A DNA stretch of 43,830 nucleotides, taken from positions 1 to 43,830 of the forward strand of contig CAMAXN010000019.1 of the NCBI GenBank assembly GCA_945862245.1, in the 5' to 3' direction. The position numbers and the translations under genes were made by a program. The notes under the pieces are model-generated. The model saw only the letters and a list, made by a program, of their open reading frames with translations. It was not told the origin of the DNA and ran no database searches. Below, piece after piece: positions 24,458-32,952 of this stretch. Source of the DNA: Prosthecobacter debontii (GTDB lineage Bacteria; Verrucomicrobiota; Verrucomicrobiia; Verrucomicrobiales; Akkermansiaceae). Every line of letters starts with the position of its first letter. The first letter of the stretch is position 1.

Positions 24458-25801
24458 TTACGGCGCGCTCACGGCTTGGCCTTCGCTGAGGATCACTTCG
24501 GTGTCCACGCCTTCAAGAACCATGTCTACCGACAGGTCGAATGAAATCACCACCGGGTTTTCCGTAGTCCAGCCGTCTGGGTCGAACCAAGCGCCGCCGG
24601 AAGGTCCGATGGTGTTGCGGGTGCCGTCACGGTTGTTGTAGCGGGGATCTGTCGTGCCGGCGTTGATCAATGGTGAGGTAGGTTGGAGCGTTGGGGCTTC
24701 GTTCTCTACAAAGAGCGGATTGGTGTATAGTGTCCCTTCGGCGACGACGCCATTGGCTTCCCGTAAATTCCATGGCGATGCCCAGTAGAGATTGTTTTGC
24801 GCTAGGACACCGAAAGGCGCGGAGATTCCATGTTTGGCACCTACGATCACGTTGTTGATGATGGTGGCTTGATTGAAGTCTCGAACATAAATGCCGTCGC
24901 CGCGAACGCCGGCATCCCAACCGTAATATTGCAACTGGCAGTAGTTGTTCGCAATCACCGCCTTGTTGCCACCCCCTCGCAGATCAATTCCATTTTTCCC
25001 ATCGCCCCCGCCATTAATGCCGACCCTCACAATGCGGTTATTGGCGATCAAAAACGAACAGTTCGCGACGTTGCAATAGATCCCATTGGCTTCCCCCCCC
25101 TGGCGGTCGATTTTATTGCCGACCACTACAACCTTCGCTTGATTTTGGTCGGTGAAAATGAAGGTTCTCGCCTCCGAGTAGCCGAACCAATTCTTTTTCG
25201 AACGCCAGTTGCAGTCACCACTGACGATCGTTCTGAAGGCCACGGTTTTCAGCGCGGCGCTCTGGGTGTCAAAATTTCCAGCAACCGTGACTGTAGCCGC
25301 ATTCAATGTGCCAGCTGTGTGATTGATGCCTCCGGTGAAGCTGGTTTTGGCCACCTCAGCAGAAGCACCCGATGAAGTCAGGTTCGAAATCTGGCTATCG
25401 GTAATCTTAAAAGCCGTGGTGCCATTTGAAGATACACCCAAACCTGCCCGTGCGTCCAAATTTCTTATGACCAAGCCCGTGGTGTTTGTCACCGTGATCC
25501 CTCGACCTGACGAGCCGACGGTGAAACCTTCGAACGGCGGACAATCGCTGACACCGGAAAAGGTGACATTGCCGGCTAAAGTCACCTGTTGACCACTCAC
25601 TTCCACCAGGCGGATTGCCTTATTGATGGTGATGTCCTGATTGTAGGTGCCGCCGAAGATCGCGACGATGTCTCCATCGACAGCGATATCGATTTTCGCC
25701 TGAATGGAGGCACCCGGTAGGACGGCGTGTGTGACGGCTTGAACGGACATCGCCGAGGCGATCAGGGAGACGATGGTAATAAAACAGGCAGGTGATTTCA
25801 T
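24458..25801 (-). CDS. secreted right-handed parallel beta-helix protein
   Basis: 447 residues with a signal peptide (cleavage near VQAVTHA, about residue 23), followed by a pectin-lyase-like fold: IQAKIDIAVDGDIVAIFGGTY is the standard first turn, then repeated short strands with N/G turns (ITVTNTTGLVIRNL, FLIANNRIVRVG, AVIANNYCQL, ATIINNVIVGAKHGI). The end SPLINAGTTDPRYNNRDGTRNTIGPSGG is the usual closing of such proteins. Polysaccharide binding or lysis is typical for the fold, but the catalytic Asp/Arg/His set cannot be assigned by eye. Neighbouring secreted repeat protein (22582-24435) follows in the same direction. Confidence 0.83.
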   Translation of the reverse strand: MKSPACFITIVSLIASAMSVQAVTHAVLPGASIQAKIDIAVDGDIVAIFGGTYNQDITINKAIRLVEVSGQQVTLAGNVTFSGVSDCPPFEGFTVGSSGRGITVTNTTGLVIRNLDARAGLGVSSNGTTAFKITDSQISNLTSSGASAEVAKTSFTGGINHTAGTLNAATVTVAGNFDTQSAALKTVAFRTIVSGDCNWRSKKNWFGYSEARTFIFTDQNQAKVVVVGNKIDRQGGEANGIYCNVANCSFLIANNRIVRVGINGGGDGKNGIDLRGGGNKAVIANNYCQLQYYGWDAGVRGDGIYVRDFNQATIINNVIVGAKHGISAPFGVLAQNNLYWASPWNLREANGVVAEGTLYTNPLFVENEAPTLQPTSPLINAGTTDPRYNNRDGTRNTIGPSGGAWFDPDGWTTENPVVISFDLSVDMVLEGVDTEVILSEGQAVSAP

Positions 25802-25831
25802 GCGGGAATGGTGGTGGGGATTTTGAGCTGG

Positions 25832-26080
25832 TTACTGTGCGTCACAGCCAAAGGGTTGCTGGCTGTTTCCGGAATTTGCTTTTCGGGCGAAGGTCCTTGA
25901 AAAAGCCAATGGCCGCACCGGAGTTCCGGGAATTGGCAAAATGGGGGATGGCTTGGCCTTGGCGGCTAGGTAGAACTTGACCGCCTCCTTGGGCGTGATG
26001 CCGAGGATGTCGGCCACCTGAAAAATTTTCACCAGAGCGACGCTGCTCAGGTCCGTGTATTCGATGGCGATACTGTTCAT
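25832..26080 (-). CDS. small hypothetical protein, divergent from HTH gene
   Basis: 82 residues, not recognised. The first ~42 residues look protein-like, with an amphipathic helix (ALVKIFQVADILGITPKEAV) and then a low-complexity Pro/Arg/Ser tail. Its ATG (26078-26080) is divergent from the HTH gene, with the AT-rich operator region between them, and its stop is 30 bp before the beta-helix gene. A regulated small gene of the same locus is plausible; a spurious frame cannot be ruled out. Confidence 0.4.
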   Translation of the reverse strand: MNSIAIEYTDLSSVALVKIFQVADILGITPKEAVKFYLAAKAKPSPILPIPGTPVRPLAFSRTFARKANSGNSQQPFGCDAQ

Positions 26081-26113
26081 ATCGTAGGATGATTTCCGCG
26101 TGATGAGTAATTT

Positions 26114-26165
26114 AGTAAACTATGTGTTTATATATGTCAACGCAAAAGTTGATTTTTTGTTTACT
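26114..26165. promoter_or_regulatory. operator-like palindromes between divergent genes
   Basis: TAAAC-TATGT-GTTTA (26116-26130) is a perfect 5-bp inverted repeat with a 5-bp spacer. A further copy of the outer half-site, GTTTACT (26159-26165), mirrors AGTAAAC (26114-26120). These sit in a strikingly AT-rich gap between the 82-residue gene and the HTH gene at 26193, where an autoregulating repressor would bind. Confidence 0.45.
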
Positions 26166-26192
26166 TTTTTCCATTACGTCATAATTTTGCGC

Positions 26193-26654
26193 ATGAGCAT
26201 CGACCGAAATACCGTTAATCGCTGGCTCGACCGCCAGCGCCGGAGCCAAAAATGGCTTGCGGTACAATGCTCGGTTACTGAGCAGGCCGTCTCGAATTGG
26301 CTACGCGAAAAAAAACCGCGGCCTATTTCCGCCACCGCCCAAATCATCATCCGCACCCTCATGGAGGAGGACGCGGCCGCCAGCCAAGCCGGCCCATCAC
26401 ATCACCTCGTCCTCGAATTCGCCGACGATCAATTCGAAGCCATCGAGCAGGCCGCGCTGAAAAATAACGAGACCGCCCGCCAATGGGCCAAGCGCACGCT
26501 CAACGACATCGCCGGTCAGGATGCCAAAGCCCTGGCCGCCGAGTTGCGCCGGGCAAACAATTTCGGCACGGGCTCAACTGATCTCGCGCCGCGCCAACTC
26601 AACGAGTCCACGCAATCCACCCGCGCCTTTTCCTCCTCCGGAACTCCGCGATGA
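26193..26654 (+). CDS. HTH (Cro/C1-like) DNA-binding protein
   Basis: 153 residues. Residues 1-60 form a lambda-repressor-like helix-turn-helix: NTVNRWLDRQRRSQKWLA, then CSVTEQAVSNWLREKK as turn and recognition helix. Residues 70-115 (HHLVLEFADDQFEAIEQAAL ... ARQWAKRTLNDIA) look like a small helical dimerisation or RHH-like unit; the tail is Ser/Thr/Pro-rich. ATG at 26193 is preferred to the open extension up to 26100, which translates to an AT-driven hydrophobic string through the operator region. A phage-type or accessory regulator is likely; the adjacent palindromes support autoregulation. Confidence 0.65.
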   Translation: MSIDRNTVNRWLDRQRRSQKWLAVQCSVTEQAVSNWLREKKPRPISATAQIIIRTLMEEDAAASQAGPSHHLVLEFADDQFEAIEQAALKNNETARQWAKRTLNDIAGQDAKALAAELRRANNFGTGSTDLAPRQLNESTQSTRAFSSSGTPR

Positions 26655-26930
26655 ATAACGCCACAAATTCCCACAAACAAACTGCCAGGCATACAATCAG
26701 CTCTCAGATGTTTTTTTAAATCAATCGCAAGTTTCCATGTGAAATTGCAAATCTACAATAAAACAGAAAGCTTGTGGTTTTGGGGATTGCCGGATTTGTA
26801 AGGGGTATTTCGGGGGCGTGGGATGGGGCGATTTGACGCAGCAAACGGAGTCCCGGAGTGCAAACCCCGCTCCCGGCCCGCTGCCCGCCCATTCAAAGGC
26901 AGAGATAGTAGCACCGCAGCACCCGCTGAA
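26655..26930. other. 276-bp spacer without a supported gene
   Basis: Between the HTH gene and the rsmB fragment. The left half is AT-rich with short A/T runs, the right half GC-rich. I see no RNA gene, no convincing ORF and no long repeat. It marks the junction from accessory DNA to the duplicated rsmB end. Confidence 0.5.
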
Positions 26931-27146
26931 ATCCAAACCGAGATTTTCAACAACGCCCTTCCTTGCCTCAAGCCCGGCGGGCGCATCGTCTATTCCACTT
27001 GCTCCATCGAGGACGCAGAAAACACCGACCTCGTCAAAGCCTTCGCCGAAACCCGCGGCCTCAAGCTCGGAAAAACCGTCCGCATCCTCCCCACCGAGCA
27101 CGGCACCGACGGTGCCTTCGCCGCCGTTCTGCGCGGAAAAGGCTGA
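26931..27146 (+). pseudogene. duplicated 3' end of rsmB (last 72 codons)
   Basis: 216 bases aligning without gaps to 21085-21300, from the IQ-x-x-I helix through CLKPGGRIVYSTCSIED to the stop codon. By hand count about 16 bases differ, most of them in the first 40 bases and the last codon. Upstream of 26931 and downstream of the stop the two loci are unrelated. The catalytic cysteine motif is present but the NusB and most of the Rossmann domain are absent, so it cannot be functional on its own. The frame is open from 26823. It closes the island that begins at the end of the intact rsmB. Confidence 0.85.
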
Positions 27147-27160
27147 GTCGAAGTCATGCT

Positions 27161-27727
27161 TTAGCCCAGCAATGTCGTCCGCGTGAAGAGCGTGATCACG
27201 GGGATACCTCTCGCTTCGATTGCCTCGCGACCGCCTTCCTCGCGATCGACGAGTACGATGGCAAATTTCACATGGCCACCTTCGCGTTCTATTGCGTCGA
27301 TTGCTTTGAGGGTAGAACCACCGGTGGTGATTACGTCATCGACAACGATCACGTTCTGGCCGGGAGCGAAATTACCCTCGATCTGTTTACCAATCCCATG
27401 ACCCTTAGGCTCTTTACGAACGGTGAATACTTGGAGCGCCTCGTCGGGGTGAGTGCGGGCTGAGGACATGCCGATGGCGAGCGAGATCGGGTCGGCGCCC
27501 AGAGTCATGCCACCAATGGACTGTATAGAGAGATTTTCCGAGTGGATTTTGGAGCGGACAGCGTGCCAACCGAGATCGCCAATCATGGCCGCGCCGAAGG
27601 GATCGAGAGCGGTGACCCGGCAGTCGATGTAAAGATCGGACTGCTTGCCGGATGCGAGGGTGAAAATTCCTGTGCGGACGGATTTTATTAGAAGGAGAGA
27701 TTTAAGGTTGGCTGTAGTTTGGAGCAT
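27161..27727 (-). CDS. pyrE: orotate phosphoribosyltransferase
   Basis: Adds ribose-5-phosphate from PRPP to orotate, giving OMP in pyrimidine synthesis. 188 residues with the FTLASGKQSDLYIDCR start motif (orotate-binding region), VRKEPKGHGIGKQIEG flexible catalytic loop, and the PRPP signature VIVVDDVITTGGST. Length fits the short PyrE class. It converges with the rsmB fragment, leaving 14 bp between the stops. purH lies divergently upstream. Confidence 0.95.
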   Translation of the reverse strand: MLQTTANLKSLLLIKSVRTGIFTLASGKQSDLYIDCRVTALDPFGAAMIGDLGWHAVRSKIHSENLSIQSIGGMTLGADPISLAIGMSSARTHPDEALQVFTVRKEPKGHGIGKQIEGNFAPGQNVIVVDDVITTGGSTLKAIDAIEREGGHVKFAIVLVDREEGGREAIEARGIPVITLFTRTTLLG

Positions 27728-27962
27728 GCCTTGATGTTGAGCAGGGGGCAGGCATCGATCAATGGCGAAACATGGGATTGCTTAGTTTTGTAAGGATATG
27801 CAACGGGGCATGACGCCTTTTTTTGGAAAATGCGGGTCGAGGAGAGGGGGGGCTTTACAGCGGGGTAATGCGGATTCCCGCTTGCGTGCGGTGTTGGGGT
27901 TGGATACGGGATGGCGCGTCCGGTACGGTCTCCGTCTCCGGTTTTCATTCAAAATTAACATC

Positions 27963-29504
27963 ATGGCTATCACAAGGGCGTTGCTTTCCGTTTCCGATAA
28001 AACAGGGCTTGTCGATTTCGCGCGGGGACTCACTGAAATGGGGGTAGAACTCCTTTCCACCGGTGGCACCGCTAAGTCACTGCGCGATGCAGGGCTAAAG
28101 GTAATCGACGTTTCCGAATACACTGGCGCGCCCGAGCTTTTCGAAGGGCGCCTAAAAACTCTACATCCCATGGTGCATGGTGGCCTGCTCCATCGCCGCG
28201 ATGATCCACAACATGTTGCCGACGCGGAGAAACATGGCATCCCGCCCATCGATCTCGTGGTGGTGAATCTCTACCCGTTTGAGGAAACCGTTGCCAAGCC
28301 GGGTGTGGCGCTGGAGGACGCGATCGAGAACATCGACATCGGAGGACCCTCGATGTTGCGCAGCGCGGCGAAGAACTACTCGCACGTGACAGTGATCGTT
28401 TCCCCTGCCGACTATCCTGTTGTACTTGCGGAAATGCGTAACAACGGAGGCGATACCACGAAAGGTCTGCGCGAACAGCTCGCGGTGAAAGTTTTCCTTC
28501 GCACCTCTCAATACGACGGCGCGATCACTAACTTCCTCGGCCAGTGCCGCGAAGGCACCGGCTGTTCCTTTTCCATCAGCCTGCCGCTGGAGCAGGAGCT
28601 TCGCTACGGCGACAACCCACATCAGAAGTGCTCGCTCTACGGAAATTTCGCCTCCTGCTTTACTCAACTCCAGGGCAAGGAACTAAGCTACACCAACATC
28701 ATCGATATCGAGGCCGCCGCCGACCTCATCCTTGACTTTGTTCGCCCTACCGTAGCGATCCTCAAGCACACGAACCCCTGCGGCGTTGGCCAGGATGATG
28801 AGAACCTGCGCATCGCTTGGCATAAGGCCTTTGAAACCGACCGGCAGGCGCCTTTCGGCGGCGTGATCGTCATTAACCGCCCGCTCACCCTTGAATTGGC
28901 CCGTGTCATATCCGAAATCTTCACCGATGTTATCATCGCTCCGGACTTCGATTTCGACGCCCGAGCGCATCTCCAAAAGAAGAAAAACCTTCGCCTTATG
29001 AAGATGAATGACGCCTACCTGAGCGCTAAGAAGTCGCCAGTGATACGTTCTAGCCCCGGCGGCTTGTTGGTCATGGATCGCGACCACACCGCACTTGGCC
29101 TTGATGATCTCGAAAATAAGGTAGTAACGAAACGCCCTCCCACTCAGGAGGAAATTCGCGCGATGCGTTTCGCATGGCGTATCGTCAAGAACGTCAAATC
29201 GAATGCCATCGTATATGCTCTTGCCGACCGCACGCTCGGAATTGGAGCGGGACAGATGAGCCGGGTGGATTCCTCGCGCATCGCGATATGGAAAGCCAAG
29301 GAAGCCGGTCTCGATCTCAAGGGTAGTGTGGTCGCCTCTGACGCTATGTTCCCTTTTGCCGACGGCCTGCAATCCGCTATCGATGCGGGAGCCACCGCCT
29401 GCATCCAGCCCGGCGGCTCCATGCGCGACGAGGAAGTCATAGCCGCTGCCGACGCAGCGGGCATGGCCATGGTCTTCACCGGCCACCGCCACTTTCGCCA
29501 TTAA
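27963..29504 (+). CDS. purH: bifunctional AICAR transformylase / IMP cyclohydrolase
   Basis: Last two steps of de novo IMP synthesis. 513 residues: N-terminal MGS-like IMP cyclohydrolase domain ([36 protein letters not shown]) and C-terminal transformylase ([37 protein letters not shown] block, [20 protein letters not shown], and the end FTGHRHFRH). ATG at 27963 is the family start; an open extension back to 27798 has no similarity to PurH. Upstream TTCATTCAAAATTAACATC has no Shine-Dalgarno motif. All known active-site blocks are present. Confidence 0.96.
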   Translation: MAITRALLSVSDKTGLVDFARGLTEMGVELLSTGGTAKSLRDAGLKVIDVSEYTGAPELFEGRLKTLHPMVHGGLLHRRDDPQHVADAEKHGIPPIDLVVVNLYPFEETVAKPGVALEDAIENIDIGGPSMLRSAAKNYSHVTVIVSPADYPVVLAEMRNNGGDTTKGLREQLAVKVFLRTSQYDGAITNFLGQCREGTGCSFSISLPLEQELRYGDNPHQKCSLYGNFASCFTQLQGKELSYTNIIDIEAAADLILDFVRPTVAILKHTNPCGVGQDDENLRIAWHKAFETDRQAPFGGVIVINRPLTLELARVISEIFTDVIIAPDFDFDARAHLQKKKNLRLMKMNDAYLSAKKSPVIRSSPGGLLVMDRDHTALGLDDLENKVVTKRPPTQEEIRAMRFAWRIVKNVKSNAIVYALADRTLGIGAGQMSRVDSSRIAIWKAKEAGLDLKGSVVASDAMFPFADGLQSAIDAGATACIQPGGSMRDEEVIAAADAAGMAMVFTGHRHFRH

Positions 29505-29510
29505 TCGGTA

Positions 29511-30338
29511 TCACCTTGCGGTGATCGTCAGTCTTTGTGCCGCGGCGTCCGCACCTTCATCGACTCTCCAGTGCAGGTTGAACCCGTTCCAGAGTGGTTT
29601 GGATCCGTTGTCCGCGAAGGTGATCTTTGCCTTTTCTGTAGTCTGTATCTCAAATTCGTTGTCGTCGAAGGCGTCCGTTTTGAAATTCAGGCTAGACAGC
29701 GATTCCCCGACAACAGTGACCGGGTTTGTCTCATCTAGAAACTCGATCTTGCCGCGCTTGCGGGACACGGTCACATACTTGAGGACATCCTTTTCCGCAC
29801 GCTCCTCGAATGACTTGATCTTGGCTGGTTCGTCGCCTGGGTTGTTTGGGTAGGGTTTCAGATCTAGGCTGATCTCGAAGTGGAGCGGGTTTATCAAAGT
29901 ACCCTTATCTGTAAGTTTCCCTGTCACGGCCACACCACCGCGCTCGGGATGCACGGTGACCTCGAAGGCGGCGTCGCCTGTCACCTTGCCACGGAAGGTA
30001 ATCGGTGACTTCGGATCTTCATTGGCGGGCTGTTCTGAAGCCAGGGTATCGGAGTTAATCTGTTTCCTCACCATCTTTCCGTCCGGCAGTGTCTCAATGA
30101 TGGTGAAATTTACCTGGAAAGGAACCTTCACAAATACCGGTTTGCCATCGTCATCCAGCGGATCAATAACGCCCTGACCCTTTGCGGTAACTCCGAAGCG
30201 CATTTTTTTCCTGTGCTCAATGCCGATAAAATAACCGAGGTAAGGCTGCTCTTTGAGGCCGGGAAGATCCGCTTCCGCGGCAGAAGGCGTAAGAAATATG
30301 CCTAAGGCAACTGAAATATAGATCCAATCATTTTTCAT
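29511..30338 (-). CDS. exported hypothetical protein
   Basis: 275 residues; no family recognised. A signal peptide (about 1-23, SAAEA-DLPG) is followed by an all-beta-looking mature protein rich in Lys, Asp and Thr. Segments such as KVPFQVNFTIIETLPDGKMVRKQ and TFRGKVTGDAAFEVTVHPERGGVAVTGKLTD suggest two stacked beta-sandwich-like units. No Cys is seen after the signal peptide, so it is not an obvious lipoprotein. Its stop is 6 bp from the purH stop (convergent). Probably a periplasmic protein restricted to the phylum. Confidence 0.75.
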   Translation of the reverse strand: MKNDWIYISVALGIFLTPSAAEADLPGLKEQPYLGYFIGIEHRKKMRFGVTAKGQGVIDPLDDDGKPVFVKVPFQVNFTIIETLPDGKMVRKQINSDTLASEQPANEDPKSPITFRGKVTGDAAFEVTVHPERGGVAVTGKLTDKGTLINPLHFEISLDLKPYPNNPGDEPAKIKSFEERAEKDVLKYVTVSRKRGKIEFLDETNPVTVVGESLSSLNFKTDAFDDNEFEIQTTEKAKITFADNGSKPLWNGFNLHWRVDEGADAAAQRLTITAR

Positions 30339-30439
30339 GATTTACAAATGATCATGTTGTAGATCATAGCCAAGAAAAAAAGCATTTCGAAATTTCCTTT
30401 GCCGCGCCGTGCTGGCTACGTTTCGCTGTGCGTGAAGAT

Positions 30440-30735
30440 ATGACTGCCGAGGCACTTTATCAATCTGCCGCAAACGACCCCGTACCCCCCCCGGAATCAG
30501 CAGTACTGCCAAGGCTCTCTGGTTCGCCCGCGCGGGGAAATGGGATGCTTCGCACGACCTCTGCCAAGAAATTCCTGGTATCGCCGGGTCATGGATACAC
30601 GCCTGGCTCCACCGCGAGGAGGGTGACCTTGGCAACGCGGGCTATTGGTATTCCCGCGCCGGAAAAACCATGCCGCCGAAAAATATGACATTGGAGCAGG
30701 AATGGCTGGTCATTGCCGCCGAACTCGTAGGCTGA
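30440..30735 (+). pseudogene. small conserved gene interrupted by a frameshift at a C8 tract
   Basis: The frame from ATG 30440 reads MTAEALYQSAANDPVPPP and then loses sense at a run of eight C (about 30485-30492). Reading one frame over, the same stretch continues as a coherent protein: ALWFARAGKWDASHDLCQE, WIHAWLHREEGDLGNAGYWY, SRAGKTMP, then a TGA at 30733. That second part matches a widespread small hypothetical family containing HA-(W/Y)-LHR-x-EGDL-x-NA-x-YWY. One extra C would restore a gene of about 98 residues that ends 6 bp before menC. It could be a decayed gene, a sequencing or assembly error in the homopolymer, or a reversible phase switch. Confidence 0.75.
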
Positions 30736-30741
30736 ACCATC

Positions 30742-31710
30742 ATGGATTTTCTCGAACGCACCGATATTTGGATCTCGCCTTACCGGCTGAGGTCGCGTGG
30801 CTTTCTCAACTCCCTCTCCAACCGCCGAGAGTTCTTCGGAGTGCTAATACGCATCGGCGAAGGCTACGGCTGTATCCACCCGTGGCCGGAGCTGGGCGAT
30901 CCTCCACTGGAAAAATGCCTCGATGACCTCCGCGGCCGACGCTTCTGGCCTATTGTCCGCCGAGCGTTGCGCTGCGCGGAGTTCGACAACGCCGCGCGCT
31001 CGCGAGAGGAATCCCTCTTTGAGGAAATGGAAATCCCCCGCAGCCACGCAACTCTCTCGCAGATCGATACAAAAGAACTCGCCGCCGCTGTAGAGGCTGG
31101 ATTCGACGCAGTGAAAATGAAAGCCGGCCGCGATTTAAAAGCCGAGACCGCGTTCCTCGAAACCATGTACGCCGCCTATCCACAGCTTCGTTGGCGGCTC
31201 GACTTCAACGAGTCCCTTGATCCCGCCACCGCCGATGCATTTCTAACAAACCTGTCTACTCAGGCTCGCACGGTAATCGACTTCATCGAGGATATCAGCC
31301 CCTTTTCGGAGATTGTATGGGGTAAACTTTGGGAAAAACACCGCGTCCGCCTCGCCGTGGATCGCGAGTCTGCACCGCACCGCAAGTGCGCTCAGGTGAT
31401 GATTATCAAGCCCGCCGTGGATGAGCCCTTCCCCCTAGCTGAATCCGCCGCGATGAATGGCCAGGCCGTTGTTTTCACCAGCTACATGGATCACCCCCTC
31501 GGCCAAGCCTTCGCGGCGTGGGAAGCCGCACGTATGGGTCTTATGTTTCCCGGTATCACCGCCACCTGCGGATTGCAGACGCATCATCTTTTTGATAAGG
31601 ACGTCTTTACAGAATCCCTCGGCGCGTGGAATCCAGAATTCACCATCCCCGAAGGCACAGGCTTAGGCTTCGATGATGCCCTCGCATCGCTCGCGTGGGT
31701 GAAGCTCTAA
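30742..31710 (+). CDS. menC: o-succinylbenzoate synthase-like enolase-superfamily enzyme
   Basis: Dehydrates SHCHC to o-succinylbenzoate in menaquinone synthesis. 322 residues in the muconate-lactonizing subgroup: the catalytic lysine pair in VKMKAGR, metal ligands in RLDFNES (Asp), FIEDISP (Glu) and AVDRES (Asp), and a second lysine in MIIKPA. The N-terminal capping domain (about 1-95) starts YRLRSRGF. Immediately followed by menE (12 bp gap), which strongly supports the MenC role over dipeptide epimerase or N-acylamino-acid racemase. The frameshifted small gene sits 6 bp upstream, possibly as first gene of the same operon. Confidence 0.85.
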   Translation: MDFLERTDIWISPYRLRSRGFLNSLSNRREFFGVLIRIGEGYGCIHPWPELGDPPLEKCLDDLRGRRFWPIVRRALRCAEFDNAARSREESLFEEMEIPRSHATLSQIDTKELAAAVEAGFDAVKMKAGRDLKAETAFLETMYAAYPQLRWRLDFNESLDPATADAFLTNLSTQARTVIDFIEDISPFSEIVWGKLWEKHRVRLAVDRESAPHRKCAQVMIIKPAVDEPFPLAESAAMNGQAVVFTSYMDHPLGQAFAAWEAARMGLMFPGITATCGLQTHHLFDKDVFTESLGAWNPEFTIPEGTGLGFDDALASLAWVKL

Positions 31711-31722
31711 TAACTTTAAACT

Positions 31723-32799
31723 TTGTACTTCAATTTGGAGAAAGAAAACACAGCGAAGATTGAGCGCATCCTCAGCGCTGGGTTCTGGACGGACGGTGAC
31801 ACCGTTTCTTTCCAAACCTCCGGCAGCACCGGAATGGCAAAACAAATCATACACACCAAGCAATCCCTCCTCGCCTCCGCCCGGGCGGTAAACAACTGGC
31901 TATGCGTCGATGCATCATCCGTCTGGGGTCTTGCATTGCCGTTGCACCATGTTGGCGGCTTCGGAGTCGCCGCGCGTGCCTACGCTGCGGACTGCGAATT
32001 TGCCTTTTACGAAGGGAAATGGAATCCGATTTCGTTCGCTAAATGGATCGCGGAGAAGAGAGTCACCCACGCCTCTCTCGTCCCCACCCAGATCCACGAC
32101 CTACTCACTGCCGGGTTCCAAGCCCCAACTACACTCATCGCCCTCGTAGTCGGCGGTGGAAAAATCACTCCCGAAGCAGGACAAGTCGCCCGCGACATAG
32201 GCTGGCCCGTCCTAGCCAGCTATGGAATGACCGAAACCGCCTCCCAGATCGCAACGCAAAGCATCGATTTAATACATACACCATACGCCAGCTCGCCACT
32301 CGAACTACTCCCCATCTGGGAAGCGGAGGAAACCCCAGAAGGTCTTCTCCGCATCCGTGGCGAAGCCCTCTTCGCCGGCACCATTGAAAACGGAATCTAC
32401 CGCCACAGGGAAGGGGAGTGGTATACAACTCAAGATCGTGTTCACGTTTCAGATAATAACCTCACCCCATTAGGTCGCACCGACTCGCAGGTGAAAGTCA
32501 TGGGTGAACTCATCAATCTCGAAGCCGTGGAAAAACGCTTTCTCGAACTCGCTCAAGGAACTATCCGCGAAGGCACATTCGCGGTCATCACGATCCCAGA
32601 TTCCCGCCGCGAAAACGCCCTCATCGCCGTTTTCGAGCGAGCTTGTCCGGAGCAAATTATCACCGCCTACCAATCCCAAGCTCTCGGCCCAGAACGTTTC
32701 GTCCGATGGATTGCCATAGAAGACTTTCCGCGCACAGATCTCGGAAAACTGCGCCGCATCGAGCTTCGGCGCATGTATTTGGAGCAATGCAGTGGCTGA
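31723..32799 (+). CDS. menE: o-succinylbenzoate--CoA ligase-like AMP-forming enzyme
   Basis: Adenylates o-succinylbenzoate and forms its CoA ester in menaquinone synthesis. 358 residues, roughly 100 fewer than the Bacillus enzyme because most of the first N-terminal subdomain is missing, as in some other short MenE proteins. Visible motifs: FQTSGSTGMAK (AMP P-loop), ASYGMTETASQ, a YTTQDRV-type A7 motif, LGRTDSQVKVMGELIN (hinge) and the catalytic lysine in RTDLGKLRR. TTG at 31723 must be the start or near it: TAA lies two codons upstream in frame and the next Met is inside the P-loop. The context TTTAAACTTTG is identical to that of the rapA-like gene. Confidence 0.88.
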   Translation: MYFNLEKENTAKIERILSAGFWTDGDTVSFQTSGSTGMAKQIIHTKQSLLASARAVNNWLCVDASSVWGLALPLHHVGGFGVAARAYAADCEFAFYEGKWNPISFAKWIAEKRVTHASLVPTQIHDLLTAGFQAPTTLIALVVGGGKITPEAGQVARDIGWPVLASYGMTETASQIATQSIDLIHTPYASSPLELLPIWEAEETPEGLLRIRGEALFAGTIENGIYRHREGEWYTTQDRVHVSDNNLTPLGRTDSQVKVMGELINLEAVEKRFLELAQGTIREGTFAVITIPDSRRENALIAVFERACPEQIITAYQSQALGPERFVRWIAIEDFPRTDLGKLRRIELRRMYLEQCSG

Positions 32800-32807
32800 C
32801 ACCTATT

Positions 32808-32828
32808 TAGCAAAATGGTTGTTTGCTA
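32808..32828. terminator. hairpin after menE
   Basis: Perfect 7-bp inverted repeat TAGCAAA / TTTGCTA around a 7-nt loop, 8 bp past the menE stop. It lacks a downstream T-run, so it is a weak terminator candidate or an mRNA-stabilising 3' hairpin. Confidence 0.35.
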
Positions 32829-32857
32829 TGGCAGATAAGCAGACGCATACCTAAATT

Positions 32858-32936
32858 ACATACAAATACCAAATTTATCTACCGGGAAATGACTTACAAA
32901 ACTTGTATTTGTATGTCGACACATGGATCGTATAAT
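32858..32936 (+). promoter_or_regulatory. promoter with 12-bp inverted repeat ahead of the DUF1549 gene
   Basis: ACATACAAATAC (32858-32869) and its exact complement GTATTTGTATGT (32905-32916) flank 35 bp. A perfect TATAAT follows at 32931-32936, with TTGTAT (32909-32914) as a possible -35 at 16-bp spacing, so the right arm of the repeat overlaps the presumed -35. This is the arrangement expected for a repressor or activator site controlling the DUF1549-DUF1501 unit. Start codon is 16 bp after the -10 box. Confidence 0.5.
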
Positions 32937-32952
32937 GCATTGATTTTTATTA

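Noticed and set aside
28683..29501. 272-codon open frame antisense to purH
   Set aside because: purH is complete with all active-site motifs; this frame is its complement and has no recognisable protein features.
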